In this document: positions 1 to 8,494 of the stretch, piece by piece
Layout of the letters: each line of letters starts with the position of its first letter
Numbering within the stretch: the stretch's first letter is position 1
NCBI GenBank assembly: GCA_910586985.1
Contig: CAJUKK010000002.1
Coordinates: forward strand, 62,001 to 126,000
DNA from: an uncultured Christensenellaceae bacterium
Lineage (GTDB): Bacteria; Bacillota; Clostridia; Christensenellales; Borkfalkiaceae
Direction of reading: 5' to 3'
Length of the DNA: 64,000 nucleotides
The notes under the pieces: model-generated
What the model was told of the DNA's origin: nothing
Databases searched by the model: none
The model's input: the letters and a program-made list of their open reading frames with translations, nothing else
Program-made: the position numbers and the translations under genes

Positions 1-1
1 A

Positions 2-1576
2 TGCTGGGTTGCCGTATGGGTGTTTCACTTTAACCTCGCGTCCATTCTCATGGGCTTTTTGGCGTATTACTTTTACTTCGCCGTGTCATTCGATTTGACA
101 ACGCTTTACCCGCAAATTTGCAGGCTGTTTATCGACGTGCAGATACCGTTCCGATATTTTCCGTATTGGAGCTTGCTGTTCGTTGCATGGCATCTGTTTC
201 AGCGTTGGCGCAGAAGAATCGCGCTATCACGGTTACGCCGTTACGAGGCGAGGAATTGCGGGTTTATCAACGAGCTGCCCATCGTGTCCATCACCTGCGG
301 GAGCATGGGCAAGAAAAAGACGACGGCGATTACGGACATGGCTCTGTCGCAGGAGGTCATGTTCCGTCAAAAGGCGTTGGAGATATTGCAGTGCAACGAC
401 ATGAAGTTCCCGTTCTTCCCGTGGATCATGTTCGAGAAAGAATTGCAGAAGTGCATGGAGTACGGTACGGTGTATAACCTCGCCACGGTTAAAGCATGGG
501 TGGGGTTGAAGCGGACAAGGTTCATGCGGCATCATAACGCAAGGTGGCAGCTATATGGCTATGACGCGCAGAGATACGGCTTTACATACGACGACGCTTT
601 GAGTGTGAGTGTATTATTCGACGTGCTGGAAACTTACGCGCAAGCCTATTTCATCTATGTGATCGAAAGCAGTCTTATCGTGGCGAATTACTCGATCCGC
701 TCGGATAACGTTTTGATGGATGAAGGGAATTTCCCCATGTGGCTTTCGGACTTCTTTCCGCAAGGGCATCGGCGGAATAGCAGACACGCGCACATTCTGG
801 ACTTTGACGTTCTGCGGCTTGGTAAGAAGGTGATCGAGAACAATCCGAATGCGGGGAGCTTTGAGTTCGGCGTGGTAGCAATCACGGAGATCGGCAAGGA
901 ACGCGGCAATAACCTTGAATTGCAGGAAAAGAAAAAGAAGGACGAGGAGGCGAATCAAAAGAACGACCTATTCAACGCATGGCTGAAAATGTGCAGGCAT
1001 AGCGCGACGGTAGATAACTTCCCGTTCATCAAGGTATTCACGGACGAACAGCGACCGGAAAGCTGGGGCGCGGATGCAAGGGATTTATGCGATATCGTCA
1101 ACATTGCAAGCTCGTCCAAGCCCAAGCTCGCTTACCCGTTCTACACGATAGAGGATATGATTGCCGAATGGAGCTTTAACCGCTTTATTAACCTGTATTA
1201 CGATTTCCGTTTCCGTAGAGGGGATAATACCTTGCTCGTACATATTCTCAAAAGCGCTACGGCGTGGATCTGGAAGCGGAATATTCGAGTGTATAACAGT
1301 TATGGGTATAACACGTTAAAGATCGAGAAAGAGCGCGGTACCATGGACGGCAAGGTGGAGAGCAAAAAATACTATATCATGAATCGCAAGATATACGCCC
1401 GCCGTTTCTCTACGGACTGTTTTTCGGACTACTTCAACGATATGGCAAGGCAAACGCGGGTGGGATTGAACGACTACCGCGAGTACGTTACAGAGAAGGC
1501 GAGCGTGGACGAGCTGCTGGCGCAGAACAGCTACTTTATCAACGGACTGTATCATATCGGGGGAGACACGCCGTGA
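2..1576 (+). CDS. Inovirus-like morphogenesis ATPase (pI/Zot-type), probably 5' partial
   Basis: Likely the inner-membrane ATPase that extrudes filamentous phage. The frame is open to the left edge, so the true start is probably outside; the first in-window start is GTG at 20. Counting from there, two hydrophobic segments lie in the first 60 residues, followed by a basic stretch. A P-loop-like motif GSMGKKKTT falls at residues 94-102, and TEIGKERGN near residue 290 may be the acidic Walker B region. Similar degenerate P-loops (GxxGxKKT) occur in pI-like proteins of Gram-positive inoviruses; this is recalled family knowledge, not a search result. The stop overlaps the GTG of the Rep gene (GTGA), so the two are translationally coupled, matching the Rep plus pI pairing of inoviruses. 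It could instead be an unrelated membrane ATPase of a plasmid. Confidence 0.6.
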   Translation, partial: CWVAVWVFHFNLASILMGFLAYYFYFAVSFDLTTLYPQICRLFIDVQIPFRYFPYWSLLFVAWHLFQRWRRRIALSRLRRYEARNCGFINELPIVSITCGSMGKKKTTAITDMALSQEVMFRQKALEILQCNDMKFPFFPWIMFEKELQKCMEYGTVYNLATVKAWVGLKRTRFMRHHNARWQLYGYDAQRYGFTYDDALSVSVLFDVLETYAQAYFIYVIESSLIVANYSIRSDNVLMDEGNFPMWLSDFFPQGHRRNSRHAHILDFDVLRLGKKVIENNPNAGSFEFGVVAITEIGKERGNNLELQEKKKKDEEANQKNDLFNAWLKMCRHSATVDNFPFIKVFTDEQRPESWGADARDLCDIVNIASSSKPKLAYPFYTIEDMIAEWSFNRFINLYYDFRFRRGDNTLLVHILKSATAWIWKRNIRVYNSYGYNTLKIEKERGTMDGKVESKKYYIMNRKIYARRFSTDCFSDYFNDMARQTRVGLNDYREYVTEKASVDELLAQNSYFINGLYHIGGDTP

Positions 1577-2679
1577 AGGAATTAAAGTATCATCTTCCCG
1601 AACCGTTAAAGGTGGGCGATTTCTACCCCGAATGTAAAGTATATTCGGACGGCAGTCATTTTATAGCGATACCGCACACGGAAAAGCCGTATAAGCCGCG
1701 CCCGAAGAAGAAAGAGGAAATAATCACGGTAAAGCCGCCGAGCGATAACAAGCCTCCCGCCGAGGAAGAAATAGCACTTCAAAAAGAGAGCGTGCCGCCG
1801 ATTGACGGTGCGCTGCTTCCGCTTGAAAAAATAGCGGTCACGGGTGAGTTGCCGAAAGAGGAAGAATCGGAACAGCCTGCGAATATTTTAGAGCTGAACG
1901 AGCGGCGTATGACGAAGAAAGAGTTGTTCAACGAGCTGTATCAGGAGTATGCTTTTTTGAAGAAACGCGAGAAGAAAGTGAAATTGATCGCGGCATTGCG
2001 CCCGTATTTCAAGAATGACGACGCAGTAAAATTTTTTGTGGAAAGCAATCTCGAACGCAAGCAGAGAAATTTAATTGCGCGGCGTATTCGTTTGACGCGA
2101 AAAATCAACCTGCACGAGTTCAATTTTTTCGTAACTTTTACTTACAGCGATAAGCTACATACGGAGGAGAGTTTCAAAAAGGGATTGAAGTCCACGCTCA
2201 AAAACTTTTCAACGCGCAAGGGTTGGCGTTACGTCGGGGTGTGGGAGCGTTCGCCCGAAAAGCACCGGTTGCACTTTCACGGGCTTTTCTACATTCCCGA
2301 AGGCACAATGCCGAGCGAGCTGGATGAACGGGAGGATTACAGCTTTGCTACGCATAGACGGCAGACAATCCACGAATGCACCTATTTCGCGTATCGGTTC
2401 GGACGGAACGATTTCGAGGCGATTACGGATACGCAAAAGTTAGGAAACGCCGTAGCGTATATCATGAAGTATTTGGAAAAGACGGGCGAGAAGATCGTAT
2501 ATTCCAAAGGCTTACCGCAGTATTTCATATCCGATATTATAGAGGACGACGTAGTAACGACAATGGGCTTGGAAGATAAAAAGCTGTTGCTGTTTGACGA
2601 CTTTGGCTGTTGGGACGAAGGGGAGTATATCGGCGCGGTGAGCAAAGACGTGATCGAGCGGATGCGCAAAGCAAACTGA
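1573..2679 (+). CDS. HUH rolling-circle replication initiator (Rep)
   Basis: Nicks the double-strand origin and starts rolling-circle replication of a phage or plasmid. The 368-residue protein has a charged, proline-rich N-terminal third. It is followed by a HUH core: the metal-binding motif in LHFHG near residues 233-237 and a candidate catalytic tyrosine in YIMKYLEK near residue 295 (YxxK). The start is GTG, overlapping the stop of the pI-like gene by GTGA. A nested palindrome and 11-bp repeats lie just downstream and could be the origin. Context suggests an integrated or remnant inovirus-like element; a microvirus or rolling-circle plasmid Rep is the alternative. Confidence 0.75.
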   Translation: MKELKYHLPEPLKVGDFYPECKVYSDGSHFIAIPHTEKPYKPRPKKKEEIITVKPPSDNKPPAEEEIALQKESVPPIDGALLPLEKIAVTGELPKEEESEQPANILELNERRMTKKELFNELYQEYAFLKKREKKVKLIAALRPYFKNDDAVKFFVESNLERKQRNLIARRIRLTRKINLHEFNFFVTFTYSDKLHTEESFKKGLKSTLKNFSTRKGWRYVGVWERSPEKHRLHFHGLFYIPEGTMPSELDEREDYSFATHRRQTIHECTYFAYRFGRNDFEAITDTQKLGNAVAYIMKYLEKTGEKIVYSKGLPQYFISDIIEDDVVTTMGLEDKKLLLFDDFGCWDEGEYIGAVSKDVIERMRKAN

Positions 2680-2817
2680 AAGGAAAAGGCTGTCAAAATA
2701 CGGTGTAAAATCAAGATACCGCGCGACGGTATGCGCGAGGCGATGCCCAAGCGGATTAGCGGGCACGCCTCGCCCGTCTGCGCCTTGATTTCGTATTTTA
2801 AGCAGTTCATTCAGTTG

Positions 2818-2885
2818 GTGGGGCGTGTGCTTGTCTCGGCGGCGCGAAGCGCCGCCGCTTGTATCAAGACAAGCACACGCCCCAC
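2818..2885. repeat. Nested palindrome, candidate replication origin or terminator hairpin
   Basis: A perfect 19-bp inverted repeat (2818-2836 with 2867-2885) encloses a second perfect 9-bp stem (2837-2845 with 2849-2857) with a GAA loop. Only nine bases (2858-2866) are unpaired between the stems. It lies in the 339-base gap after the Rep gene, which otherwise shows no convincing gene. No T-run follows directly, so a plain intrinsic terminator is less likely than an origin, single-strand initiation site or packaging hairpin. Confidence 0.7.
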
Positions 2886-2889
2886 GCTC

Positions 2890-2933
2890 AAAGGGAAACT
2901 AAAAGGGAACCAAAGGGAAACTGAAAGGAAACT
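2890..2933 (+). repeat. Four tandem 11-bp iteron-like repeats
   Basis: Four head-to-tail copies of about 11 bp follow one another: AAAGGGAAACT, AAAAGGGAACC, AAAGGGAAACT and GAAAGGAAACT. The 11-bp period places them on one face of the helix, as in Rep-binding iterons. They begin four bases after the nested palindrome and end 85 bases before the KAP NTPase gene. Rep binding is inferred. Confidence 0.55.
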
Positions 2934-3018
2934 TGATTGACGCTTAATTTTAATTGTGTGATTTAGGTGCTTAATTTGCGGTTATAAAAATATAGGTATT
3001 CTAAAAAAGGGGAACATT

Positions 3019-4290
3019 ATGTTACTTGCAGAAGATAGGTTGGCGCGTGGGGCATTTTTAGGAAAGTTATTTTCTCTATTTGAAAATTATGGAAATCAGG
3101 GCGATCGTGGTTTCACCATAATTTTGAATGGTAAATTTGGGAGTGGGAAATCAACGTTGTTAGATTTTTTAGAAGAGAAAAATAGCACGGAAAACAAGTT
3201 TAGCGTTATTAGATATAATGCGTGGAACGACAATTTATTTGAGAATCCGCTTATCCCGATTTTGCGTGAAGTGAGCAAGTTGGAGGGGAAAGAGGGTAAG
3301 ATAAAAAAAGGCGCAATAAATATATTAAAAAAATTACCTAAAATATTTTTTAGTACGTTAGCCAATGCTCATGGGGTCGATTTTACAGAGATGTTGTCGA
3401 ATGAGAATATTTTTAGTGAATACGATGAGTATAAAGCTTCATTAGATGAATTTAGAAAGGTTTTGGAAGACTATTGCGCAAAAAAGAAAGTATTGTTTTT
3501 AGTGGACGAATTGGATAGGTGTTTACCTGAATATCAGATTAAAGTATTAGAAACACTTTATCATTTGTTTGAAATTCCTAATTTGATTGTTGTTATTGCG
3601 TTAGATCGGGATCAATTAGAATGTTCTATTAAAAATAAATTCGGTGATAATCAAAACACATTAGGCTATTTATCCAAGTTTATTAACTATCAAGTGGATT
3701 TGCCAAACGATAGCGATAGTGACTGGTTGTATTCATTGCTTGATTTTAATTGCGAATATTGCCAAGAGGTTAAGCAAACGATTACAAATATGATATTAAC
3801 TTTGAATTATTCTATTAGAGAAGCTCAAAACATAATCAACGAAATAAATCTTGTTTGCAATGAAACTCAAAATAATGGGAAACAGTCAACGTACTATTAT
3901 TGGTATCCATTGTTAATTGCATTTGTTTTATTGTGTAAACAAGAGAGTGGTGCGATATACAAAACATACTTTTCAAGCTGTCAAAAAGAAAGCTATCCCA
4001 CAAATAAAATTTCTATGAAGGAGAGTGGCTATTATAAGTTTTTGTGCGATATCAAGGGAACAAAATTAGAGCAAGTAATTGAATCCTTAAAAAATGATTA
4101 TTTTGGAAAATCTTGTTTGTTCCATGTCATTAACTGTTTTGCTAATTTAAGAACCATTGATGAGCAAGATTTAGCGAATTATATAGGGTTTGAGTTAAAC
4201 GAAGTACAGGAAATTTTGAAAGAGGTGCGGTACGCCTTCCCTGAACGAATAAACAGTATTATAAAAAAAGTGAAGGCGATTGGTTTTTAA
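3019..4290 (+). CDS. KAP-family P-loop NTPase
   Basis: A 423-residue KAP-type NTPase. Walker A GKFGSGKST is at residues 38-46 and Walker B VLFLVDELDR near 158-167. Between them is the family-typical stretch containing YNAWNDNLFENPL, and after Walker B comes VVIALDRDQLE. A short hydrophobic patch near residue 295 may touch the membrane. The ATG at 3019 follows AAAAGGGGAAC. Base composition is visibly AT-rich and A/T-ending codons dominate, unlike the Rep gene upstream and the operon downstream, which suggests separate acquisition. KAP NTPases include the phage-exclusion protein PifA, so a defence role is plausible but inferred from family and location. It converges on the methylase-like gene with a shared terminator. 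Confidence 0.8.
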   Translation: MLLAEDRLARGAFLGKLFSLFENYGNQGDRGFTIILNGKFGSGKSTLLDFLEEKNSTENKFSVIRYNAWNDNLFENPLIPILREVSKLEGKEGKIKKGAINILKKLPKIFFSTLANAHGVDFTEMLSNENIFSEYDEYKASLDEFRKVLEDYCAKKKVLFLVDELDRCLPEYQIKVLETLYHLFEIPNLIVVIALDRDQLECSIKNKFGDNQNTLGYLSKFINYQVDLPNDSDSDWLYSLLDFNCEYCQEVKQTITNMILTLNYSIREAQNIINEINLVCNETQNNGKQSTYYYWYPLLIAFVLLCKQESGAIYKTYFSSCQKESYPTNKISMKESGYYKFLCDIKGTKLEQVIESLKNDYFGKSCLFHVINCFANLRTIDEQDLANYIGFELNEVQEILKEVRYAFPERINSIIKKVKAIGF

Positions 4291-4305
4291 TCAATCTAAT
4301 CAGCA

Positions 4306-4340
4306 TAAAAAAAGGACGCGATGCTTCGCGCCCTTTTTGT
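4306..4340. terminator. Bidirectional intrinsic terminator
   Basis: An A-run, a stem GGACGCGA (4314-4321) paired to TCGCGCCC (4326-4333) with one mismatch, and a T-run. It sits between the convergent KAP gene and methylase-like gene and can serve both strands. Confidence 0.7.
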
Positions 4341-4354
4341 GTGTAGCGATTTGA

Positions 4355-5179
4355 TTAGTGTCGTATATCGTATTTGCAAAAGCGCGGGTATTGGAAGATG
4401 AAGGCGGGCGTTTTCCAAACGCTCCACAGCTCGTTTGTTAAAGTGTTTTGGTGGCAGACAATGGCGGGAACGCCGGCAAGAGCGAGTTGCAGATAGGTCA
4501 TGTGAACGCATCGAATGTCGATATCGCCCGCCTGCATGAAGCAGTGATGGGTGTAGTTGACATTGTAATCGTTTTTGAGAACGTCCAACGCCGCCATGAG
4601 CAGCCCGCCACCGCCCGAACACGGATCGTAGACGGAAAAAATATCCTTTTGTTTTGCGGTATCGCCGTTTATCATAATTTTTGCCATCAGTTTTGAAACG
4701 TGATAGGGCGTAAAAATCTGTCCCGTGCCTTTATTTCCCTGATTACAGTGCATGAACAGTTTGCCGAGATAGTCGTCGAACGCGCCGTCGTCGTAGGTTA
4801 CGGAAGAAAGAAGCGCGAATATCTTGCAGAAAATTTCTGCAATCAATTCGCGTTCTTTGGGTTGATACCCGTTCATGATTTGCTTGTACTGTTCTTCCCG
4901 TTCGTCGAATTGCGTAAAATCGACGAGGTTGGAAACGGCTAATGCCCCGCAAGCAAACACGTCGGAAATAAGTTTGCTTTTTCCTACCGAATACGACGAG
5001 CGGTCAATGAGCTTTATAATTTCGTTTACGGTGGGAACGGGATAGGGGCAGAGCGTTCCGCTCTTTGGTTGCACTTTCTTCTCGGCAATCGGTTCGGGAG
5101 GCGGAGCAGGGAACGATTCGCTCGGCTTTTCGAGAACGATATCGAAAATGGTAAGTTGGTTGGGATTGGTGTATTTCAT
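4355..5179 (-). CDS. N-6 DNA methylase-like protein of mobile elements
   Basis: A 274-residue protein related to the HsdM/N-6 adenine methylase fold. TGQIFTPYHVSKLM (about residues 152-165) resembles the type I methylase entry motif. The SAM-binding motif I is DPCSGGGG (about 185-192). AGDIDIRCVHMTYLQLALAG matches the next conserved stretch. The catalytic [ND]PP[YFW] motif expected downstream is not visible, and the protein ends about 40 residues after that stretch, so activity is uncertain. Short proteins of this kind are common in Firmicutes conjugative elements, where they may protect incoming DNA. It is the last gene of the long minus-strand operon. Confidence 0.7.
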   Translation of the reverse strand: MKYTNPNQLTIFDIVLEKPSESFPAPPPEPIAEKKVQPKSGTLCPYPVPTVNEIIKLIDRSSYSVGKSKLISDVFACGALAVSNLVDFTQFDEREEQYKQIMNGYQPKERELIAEIFCKIFALLSSVTYDDGAFDDYLGKLFMHCNQGNKGTGQIFTPYHVSKLMAKIMINGDTAKQKDIFSVYDPCSGGGGLLMAALDVLKNDYNVNYTHHCFMQAGDIDIRCVHMTYLQLALAGVPAIVCHQNTLTNELWSVWKTPAFIFQYPRFCKYDIRH

Positions 5180-5190
5180 GTTTCACCTCG

Positions 5191-5475
5191 TTATCGTGCC
5201 GTGTAACATTTCCCGTGAACGGTGATAAGTTTGCCTGATATTTCGGGCTTTCCCTGTGCGCAGGCGCGAAGGAAAAGATGCTCGGTATCGTATTCGGCGC
5301 GGGAGAAGTTGCCGTAAGACATTCTCTCGTCCCGACCTACGGCAATAATTTCGACGCCTTTGCTTACGAGATAGGAGCTGAACTCCCACGATGCCTGAAA
5401 TTTACCGTTGCAGTCTAATATAAAGCAGATATTTTCTTTGGGGCGATACCCCGTGATCCTGAAATAGTTATCCAT
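5191..5475 (-). CDS. Hypothetical protein of conjugative-element operon (94 aa)
   Basis: Not recognised. A 94-residue acidic and aromatic protein with a region resembling a small alpha/beta fold (VSKGVEIIAVG) and no membrane segment. It lies 11 bases upstream of the methylase-like gene and downstream of the PcfJ gene on the same strand, so it is very likely in the operon. A GAGG-type ribosome site precedes the start. Confidence 0.6.
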   Translation of the reverse strand: MDNYFRITGYRPKENICFILDCNGKFQASWEFSSYLVSKGVEIIAVGRDERMSYGNFSRAEYDTEHLFLRACAQGKPEISGKLITVHGKCYTAR

Positions 5476-5504
5476 AATTTTACCTCATAGTATGATTTTT
5501 GCGG

Positions 5505-6830
5505 TCATGCCGCGATTTGTTTTAATTTTCGGTTCGCGTAGGGCAGCCATTTTTTGTTGACGAACTCTAAAACGTCGTCGGTCGGTTTAGTGTCTTTATC
5601 GCCGTAGCATTGTAACACCTTTTTGCTTTTGAGCGAATACTCCACTGTTACGAACGGTTTATCGGGCGTTTCGGCGTTTCGTACAAAGAAGATAAGGCTT
5701 TCTTCGCGTGCAAATTTTTGGTCGTAATTCATTCGTCCTACGCAGTGATCTAGGACTTCTCCTTCGCGGATCAAGTCCTGCGGGGAACGTGCGATCACGA
5801 CGACGAAAGCGTCTTTGCCGTCTCTTTGCAACGGCAGGTATTTTTCGGCAATCAAAGCGAATTTTGCATATAGTTCTTTCCGTTCTTCGGCGTCCTTTAA
5901 CGCCTTTGCCGTATGGTATTGGTCTATCCGCATATCGTGCCAGCGTTTGAAATCGTGGGGATAACGGTTTTTCGGCAACGTCATATCCAACTGTAAATAT
6001 TCGCACGCTTTTACATAGTCCGAGTAAGACGAAAGATTTGTGCTTTGTTTCTTGATATATTTGACAAGTTCTACGACTTCGCTTTTCGGTATGATTTTGC
6101 TAATCGTATTCTTGTAGGCATAATCGTTTACCGTTTCATTACAATCTCTGTTAAGGGCTTGTCCTTCAAGAAGCGGTAAATTATGCTTATACGCAAACAT
6201 GATTGACTGCGCCGAAAAGTAAGGGTATTTCCCGTATTCGTTACGCAACAATTTGACGTTGTGTATAAGCCATTTGCGGAACGTTTTATCTTTTTCTACT
6301 TTTCGTAAAATTATTTTGTTTACGGCAAGGTGTTGTAAGCCCATTTTGATAAAGTATTCCGCTTGCGGATATTGTAAGTAAATACGCAGGTATTTCAAAA
6401 CGTCGGGATGATTATATTTGTCTAACACGCTATAACGGAATTCTTTGAATTTCAAAGCGTATTTTCTATTGACAACTTCCGCCGTGGGATCGTAATATTT
6501 ATCATTGGCAGGATACCATTTGCCGTCCTCGTATCTTTTGCGGCTACTAGATAAAGCCATATCGTACCAACCTACGGCATAGCCCATGATATAACATTCC
6601 ATATCCCGTACCAAACACTTATCCGAATAAACGCCGTGAACGGCAACCTGTTTACAAAACCATTGTTTTTTGTAGTGTTTGCAGGCAACGGTTATCTTTA
6701 CGAGCTCGCCTTTTATTTTCGATAGATAAGCATAAAATGAGATCTGCCCTTCATAACTGTATTTGTCTTTATTTTTAATGATTTTTGCGATATAGTTCGG
6801 AATCGGCTTTATATATTTTTCGTCTATCAT
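5505..6830 (-). CDS. PcfJ-like protein
   Basis: A 441-residue protein whose C-terminal part matches the PcfJ family, named after a gene of conjugative plasmid pCF10. Key motifs are LDHCVGRMNY (about 360-369), a conserved Cys-His context, and PDKPFVTVEY (about 389-398) followed by a conserved C-terminal helix. The biochemical role of PcfJ is unknown; it travels with conjugative elements beside PcfK. The N-terminal 250 residues are helical and rich in Lys and Tyr. A GAGG ribosome site precedes the ATG, and the PcfK-MutS fusion ends four bases upstream. Not essential for transfer as far as is known. Confidence 0.8.
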   Translation of the reverse strand: MIDEKYIKPIPNYIAKIIKNKDKYSYEGQISFYAYLSKIKGELVKITVACKHYKKQWFCKQVAVHGVYSDKCLVRDMECYIMGYAVGWYDMALSSSRKRYEDGKWYPANDKYYDPTAEVVNRKYALKFKEFRYSVLDKYNHPDVLKYLRIYLQYPQAEYFIKMGLQHLAVNKIILRKVEKDKTFRKWLIHNVKLLRNEYGKYPYFSAQSIMFAYKHNLPLLEGQALNRDCNETVNDYAYKNTISKIIPKSEVVELVKYIKKQSTNLSSYSDYVKACEYLQLDMTLPKNRYPHDFKRWHDMRIDQYHTAKALKDAEERKELYAKFALIAEKYLPLQRDGKDAFVVVIARSPQDLIREGEVLDHCVGRMNYDQKFAREESLIFFVRNAETPDKPFVTVEYSLKSKKVLQCYGDKDTKPTDDVLEFVNKKWLPYANRKLKQIAA

Positions 6831-6834
6831 TGTT

Positions 6835-7929
6835 TTACCTCAAAATAATCATGTCGCCGAATAGCTCGTCCAAAACGGAGAGCGCTTCGGGGTCGTATGC
6901 GTCGGTGTCGAGGGGCGGAAGATCGTCGTCCCCGTCGTCGGGCGGTAAAGGTTGTACGATAGGCGTTCGCGGTTCTTCGATATCGCCGTCGAATTTGCGC
7001 ATTTCCTCTACGGGAAGCACTTCGCCCGTTTCCTCGTCTACGTTCAATTCCTCGGCGGACGGTTCTACCGTTTTTTCCCGAAGCTCGCCGCCGATCTGTT
7101 CCGCGATGGTAACTTTGTAGCCGTGGCTGACTAATTTTGTGATATAGGCTTCTGCCGCGTGGAAGGGAACGCCCGTCATGGGAACGCGCTCTTTGAGTCC
7201 GCAATCCCTGCCCGTTAAAGTGAGATCAAGAACGTCTGCGGTTATCCCCGCATCGTTTCCGAATATTTCATAAAAATCACCGAGGCGGTAAAACAAGATG
7301 CTATCCGCGTATTTTGCTTTTACGGACAGATAGCGTTCGTACCATTCGGACGGACGGGGTTGAACGGGCGGCAGAGGGGGAGCGGTTTGCTGTTCTTCTT
7401 GTTCCCGTTCCATGACCTCGGCAATTTCTTCTTCGGTGGGTTCGTCGTCCTCGTCATCTTCTTCGTCGGGTTGGTCGGGTATGTCGGCGGGCGCGGGTTC
7501 TTCTTTTTTCTGCGTTCCCAACATATCGAACAGGGAAAGCTGTGGTTCGGGCTTGGGTTTCGGAGGAGTGTAGGGAACGGTAGGGGCGGTCGTCTTTTGA
7601 ACGGGTTTCGGCGGCGCGTATTCCGTGCCGTCCTCGTTATAAAGTTTCCCTTCGATACCGTCCTCCTCAAAGTAATGGATTGCCCAGCCGTAAACGACGG
7701 AATCCTCCACGCACGCCGAATTCGCGCCTTTCTCGGCAAGTTTCCTTGCTTCGCCCTCGGCGAACTTCATAAAGCCGTTCAAAGTCTTTTTGTTGATAAG
7801 CGTCTTTCCGTCTTTCGTGATGCGGACGCCGTTGTTGATTTTTTCCGCCAAAACATCGCTCGCGTTTTCCTGCAAGTACGCAAGGATCAGTTCCTGCGGC
7901 TTGCCAGTTGCGGTTAAATTGAGTTTCAT
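6835..7929 (-). CDS. PcfK/AcrIIA9-like domain fused to MutS domain I
   Basis: A 364-residue two-domain protein. Residues 1-105 match the PcfK-like family, with motifs ASDVLAEKINNGV, LINKKTLNGFMKF and GWAIHYFEEDGIEGKLYN. From memory, the Cas9 inhibitor AcrIIA9 belongs to this family. Residues 106-195 are a Pro/Glu/Asp linker with a PCNA/clamp-like QLSLFDM motif. Residues 196-285 closely resemble the MutS mismatch-recognition domain I, with YRLGDFYEIF retaining the Phe-x-Glu sensor (217-221), RVPMTGVPFHA and KVTIAEQIGG. All MutS clamp and ATPase domains are absent. It sits directly upstream of PcfJ. Cas9 inhibition or mismatch-repair interference is inference. Confidence 0.75.
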   Translation of the reverse strand: MKLNLTATGKPQELILAYLQENASDVLAEKINNGVRITKDGKTLINKKTLNGFMKFAEGEARKLAEKGANSACVEDSVVYGWAIHYFEEDGIEGKLYNEDGTEYAPPKPVQKTTAPTVPYTPPKPKPEPQLSLFDMLGTQKKEEPAPADIPDQPDEEDDEDDEPTEEEIAEVMEREQEEQQTAPPLPPVQPRPSEWYERYLSVKAKYADSILFYRLGDFYEIFGNDAGITADVLDLTLTGRDCGLKERVPMTGVPFHAAEAYITKLVSHGYKVTIAEQIGGELREKTVEPSAEELNVDEETGEVLPVEEMRKFDGDIEEPRTPIVQPLPPDDGDDDLPPLDTDAYDPEALSVLDELFGDMIILR

Positions 7930-8135
7930 CTGATATCAGCCTCCTTTTTTAAGATTTTCAAAATGTTCTGTTCGGAGTACCCGCGCGAACAGACGTAAAT
8001 AATCGTCGCCAGTCGTTCAAGAGATGCGCCGTTTTTACATTCCTGAAACAGCAGATCGTATTGAAAGCGGTCGGCGTTCGTGAACCATTGGTATTTATTG
8101 CAGAGATAGTAAAGTTTTTCGATTGAAATTTTCAT
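7926..8135 (-). CDS. Small hypothetical protein (69 aa)
   Basis: Not recognised. A small helical protein that looks like a minimal helix-bundle or DNA-binding domain (LYYLCNKYQWF, RLATIIYVCSRGYSEQNILKILKKE). The ATG at 8135 is preferred because GGAGG stands five bases ahead of it; a longer form could begin at 8147. Its stop overlaps the start of the PcfK-MutS gene by ATGA, indicating coupled translation. Confidence 0.55.
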   Translation of the reverse strand: MKISIEKLYYLCNKYQWFTNADRFQYDLLFQECKNGASLERLATIIYVCSRGYSEQNILKILKKEADIR

Positions 8136-8239
8136 GTGTTCCTCCATATATTTTTTATAAAATTAAAGTCGGAAAACGCAAGCTCGGATTGACTCCGAGC
8201 GTTAAGCGTTTTCACGACCTTAGCAATCTCACGAAATTT

Positions 8240-8494
8240 TTACGAAGTAAAAATTTGTGAACTTTCAAATGGGCAATCGCGCCACAACCGGCGGTATTCG
8301 TTATATGTTTTTATGGGGATAACCAACCATTTTACATTAAGGATAGGTAGTTTCGTTGCGCTGTCCTCGGGCGGCTCCCGTTGATACCAGCGGACGTGGA
8401 AGATAGCAAGGTCGTAAGTGTTCGTTACGGCATAAATTTTGACTTTGCTTTTACCGAGTAATTGGTAGCATACTTTGTAACCGTAATTTTTCAT
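8240..8494 (-). CDS. Small hypothetical protein (84 aa)
   Basis: Not recognised. The ATG at 8494 overlaps the TGA of the upstream 144-residue gene (ATGA). The motif VKIYAVTNTYDLAIFHVRWYQREPP recalls the sheet of the 139-residue protein at 11157 (YAVTHEFTEFGECWDFLIVSNYPEEW), so the two may be distant paralogues. The 104 bases downstream hold a short hairpin pair and no gene. Confidence 0.5.
   Translation of the reverse strand: MKNYGYKVCYQLLGKSKVKIYAVTNTYDLAIFHVRWYQREPPEDSATKLPILNVKWLVIPIKTYNEYRRLWRDCPFESSQIFTS

Noticed and set aside
2731..2940. Plus-strand frame across the palindrome
   Set aside because: It reads through the inverted repeat and iterons; no likely protein.
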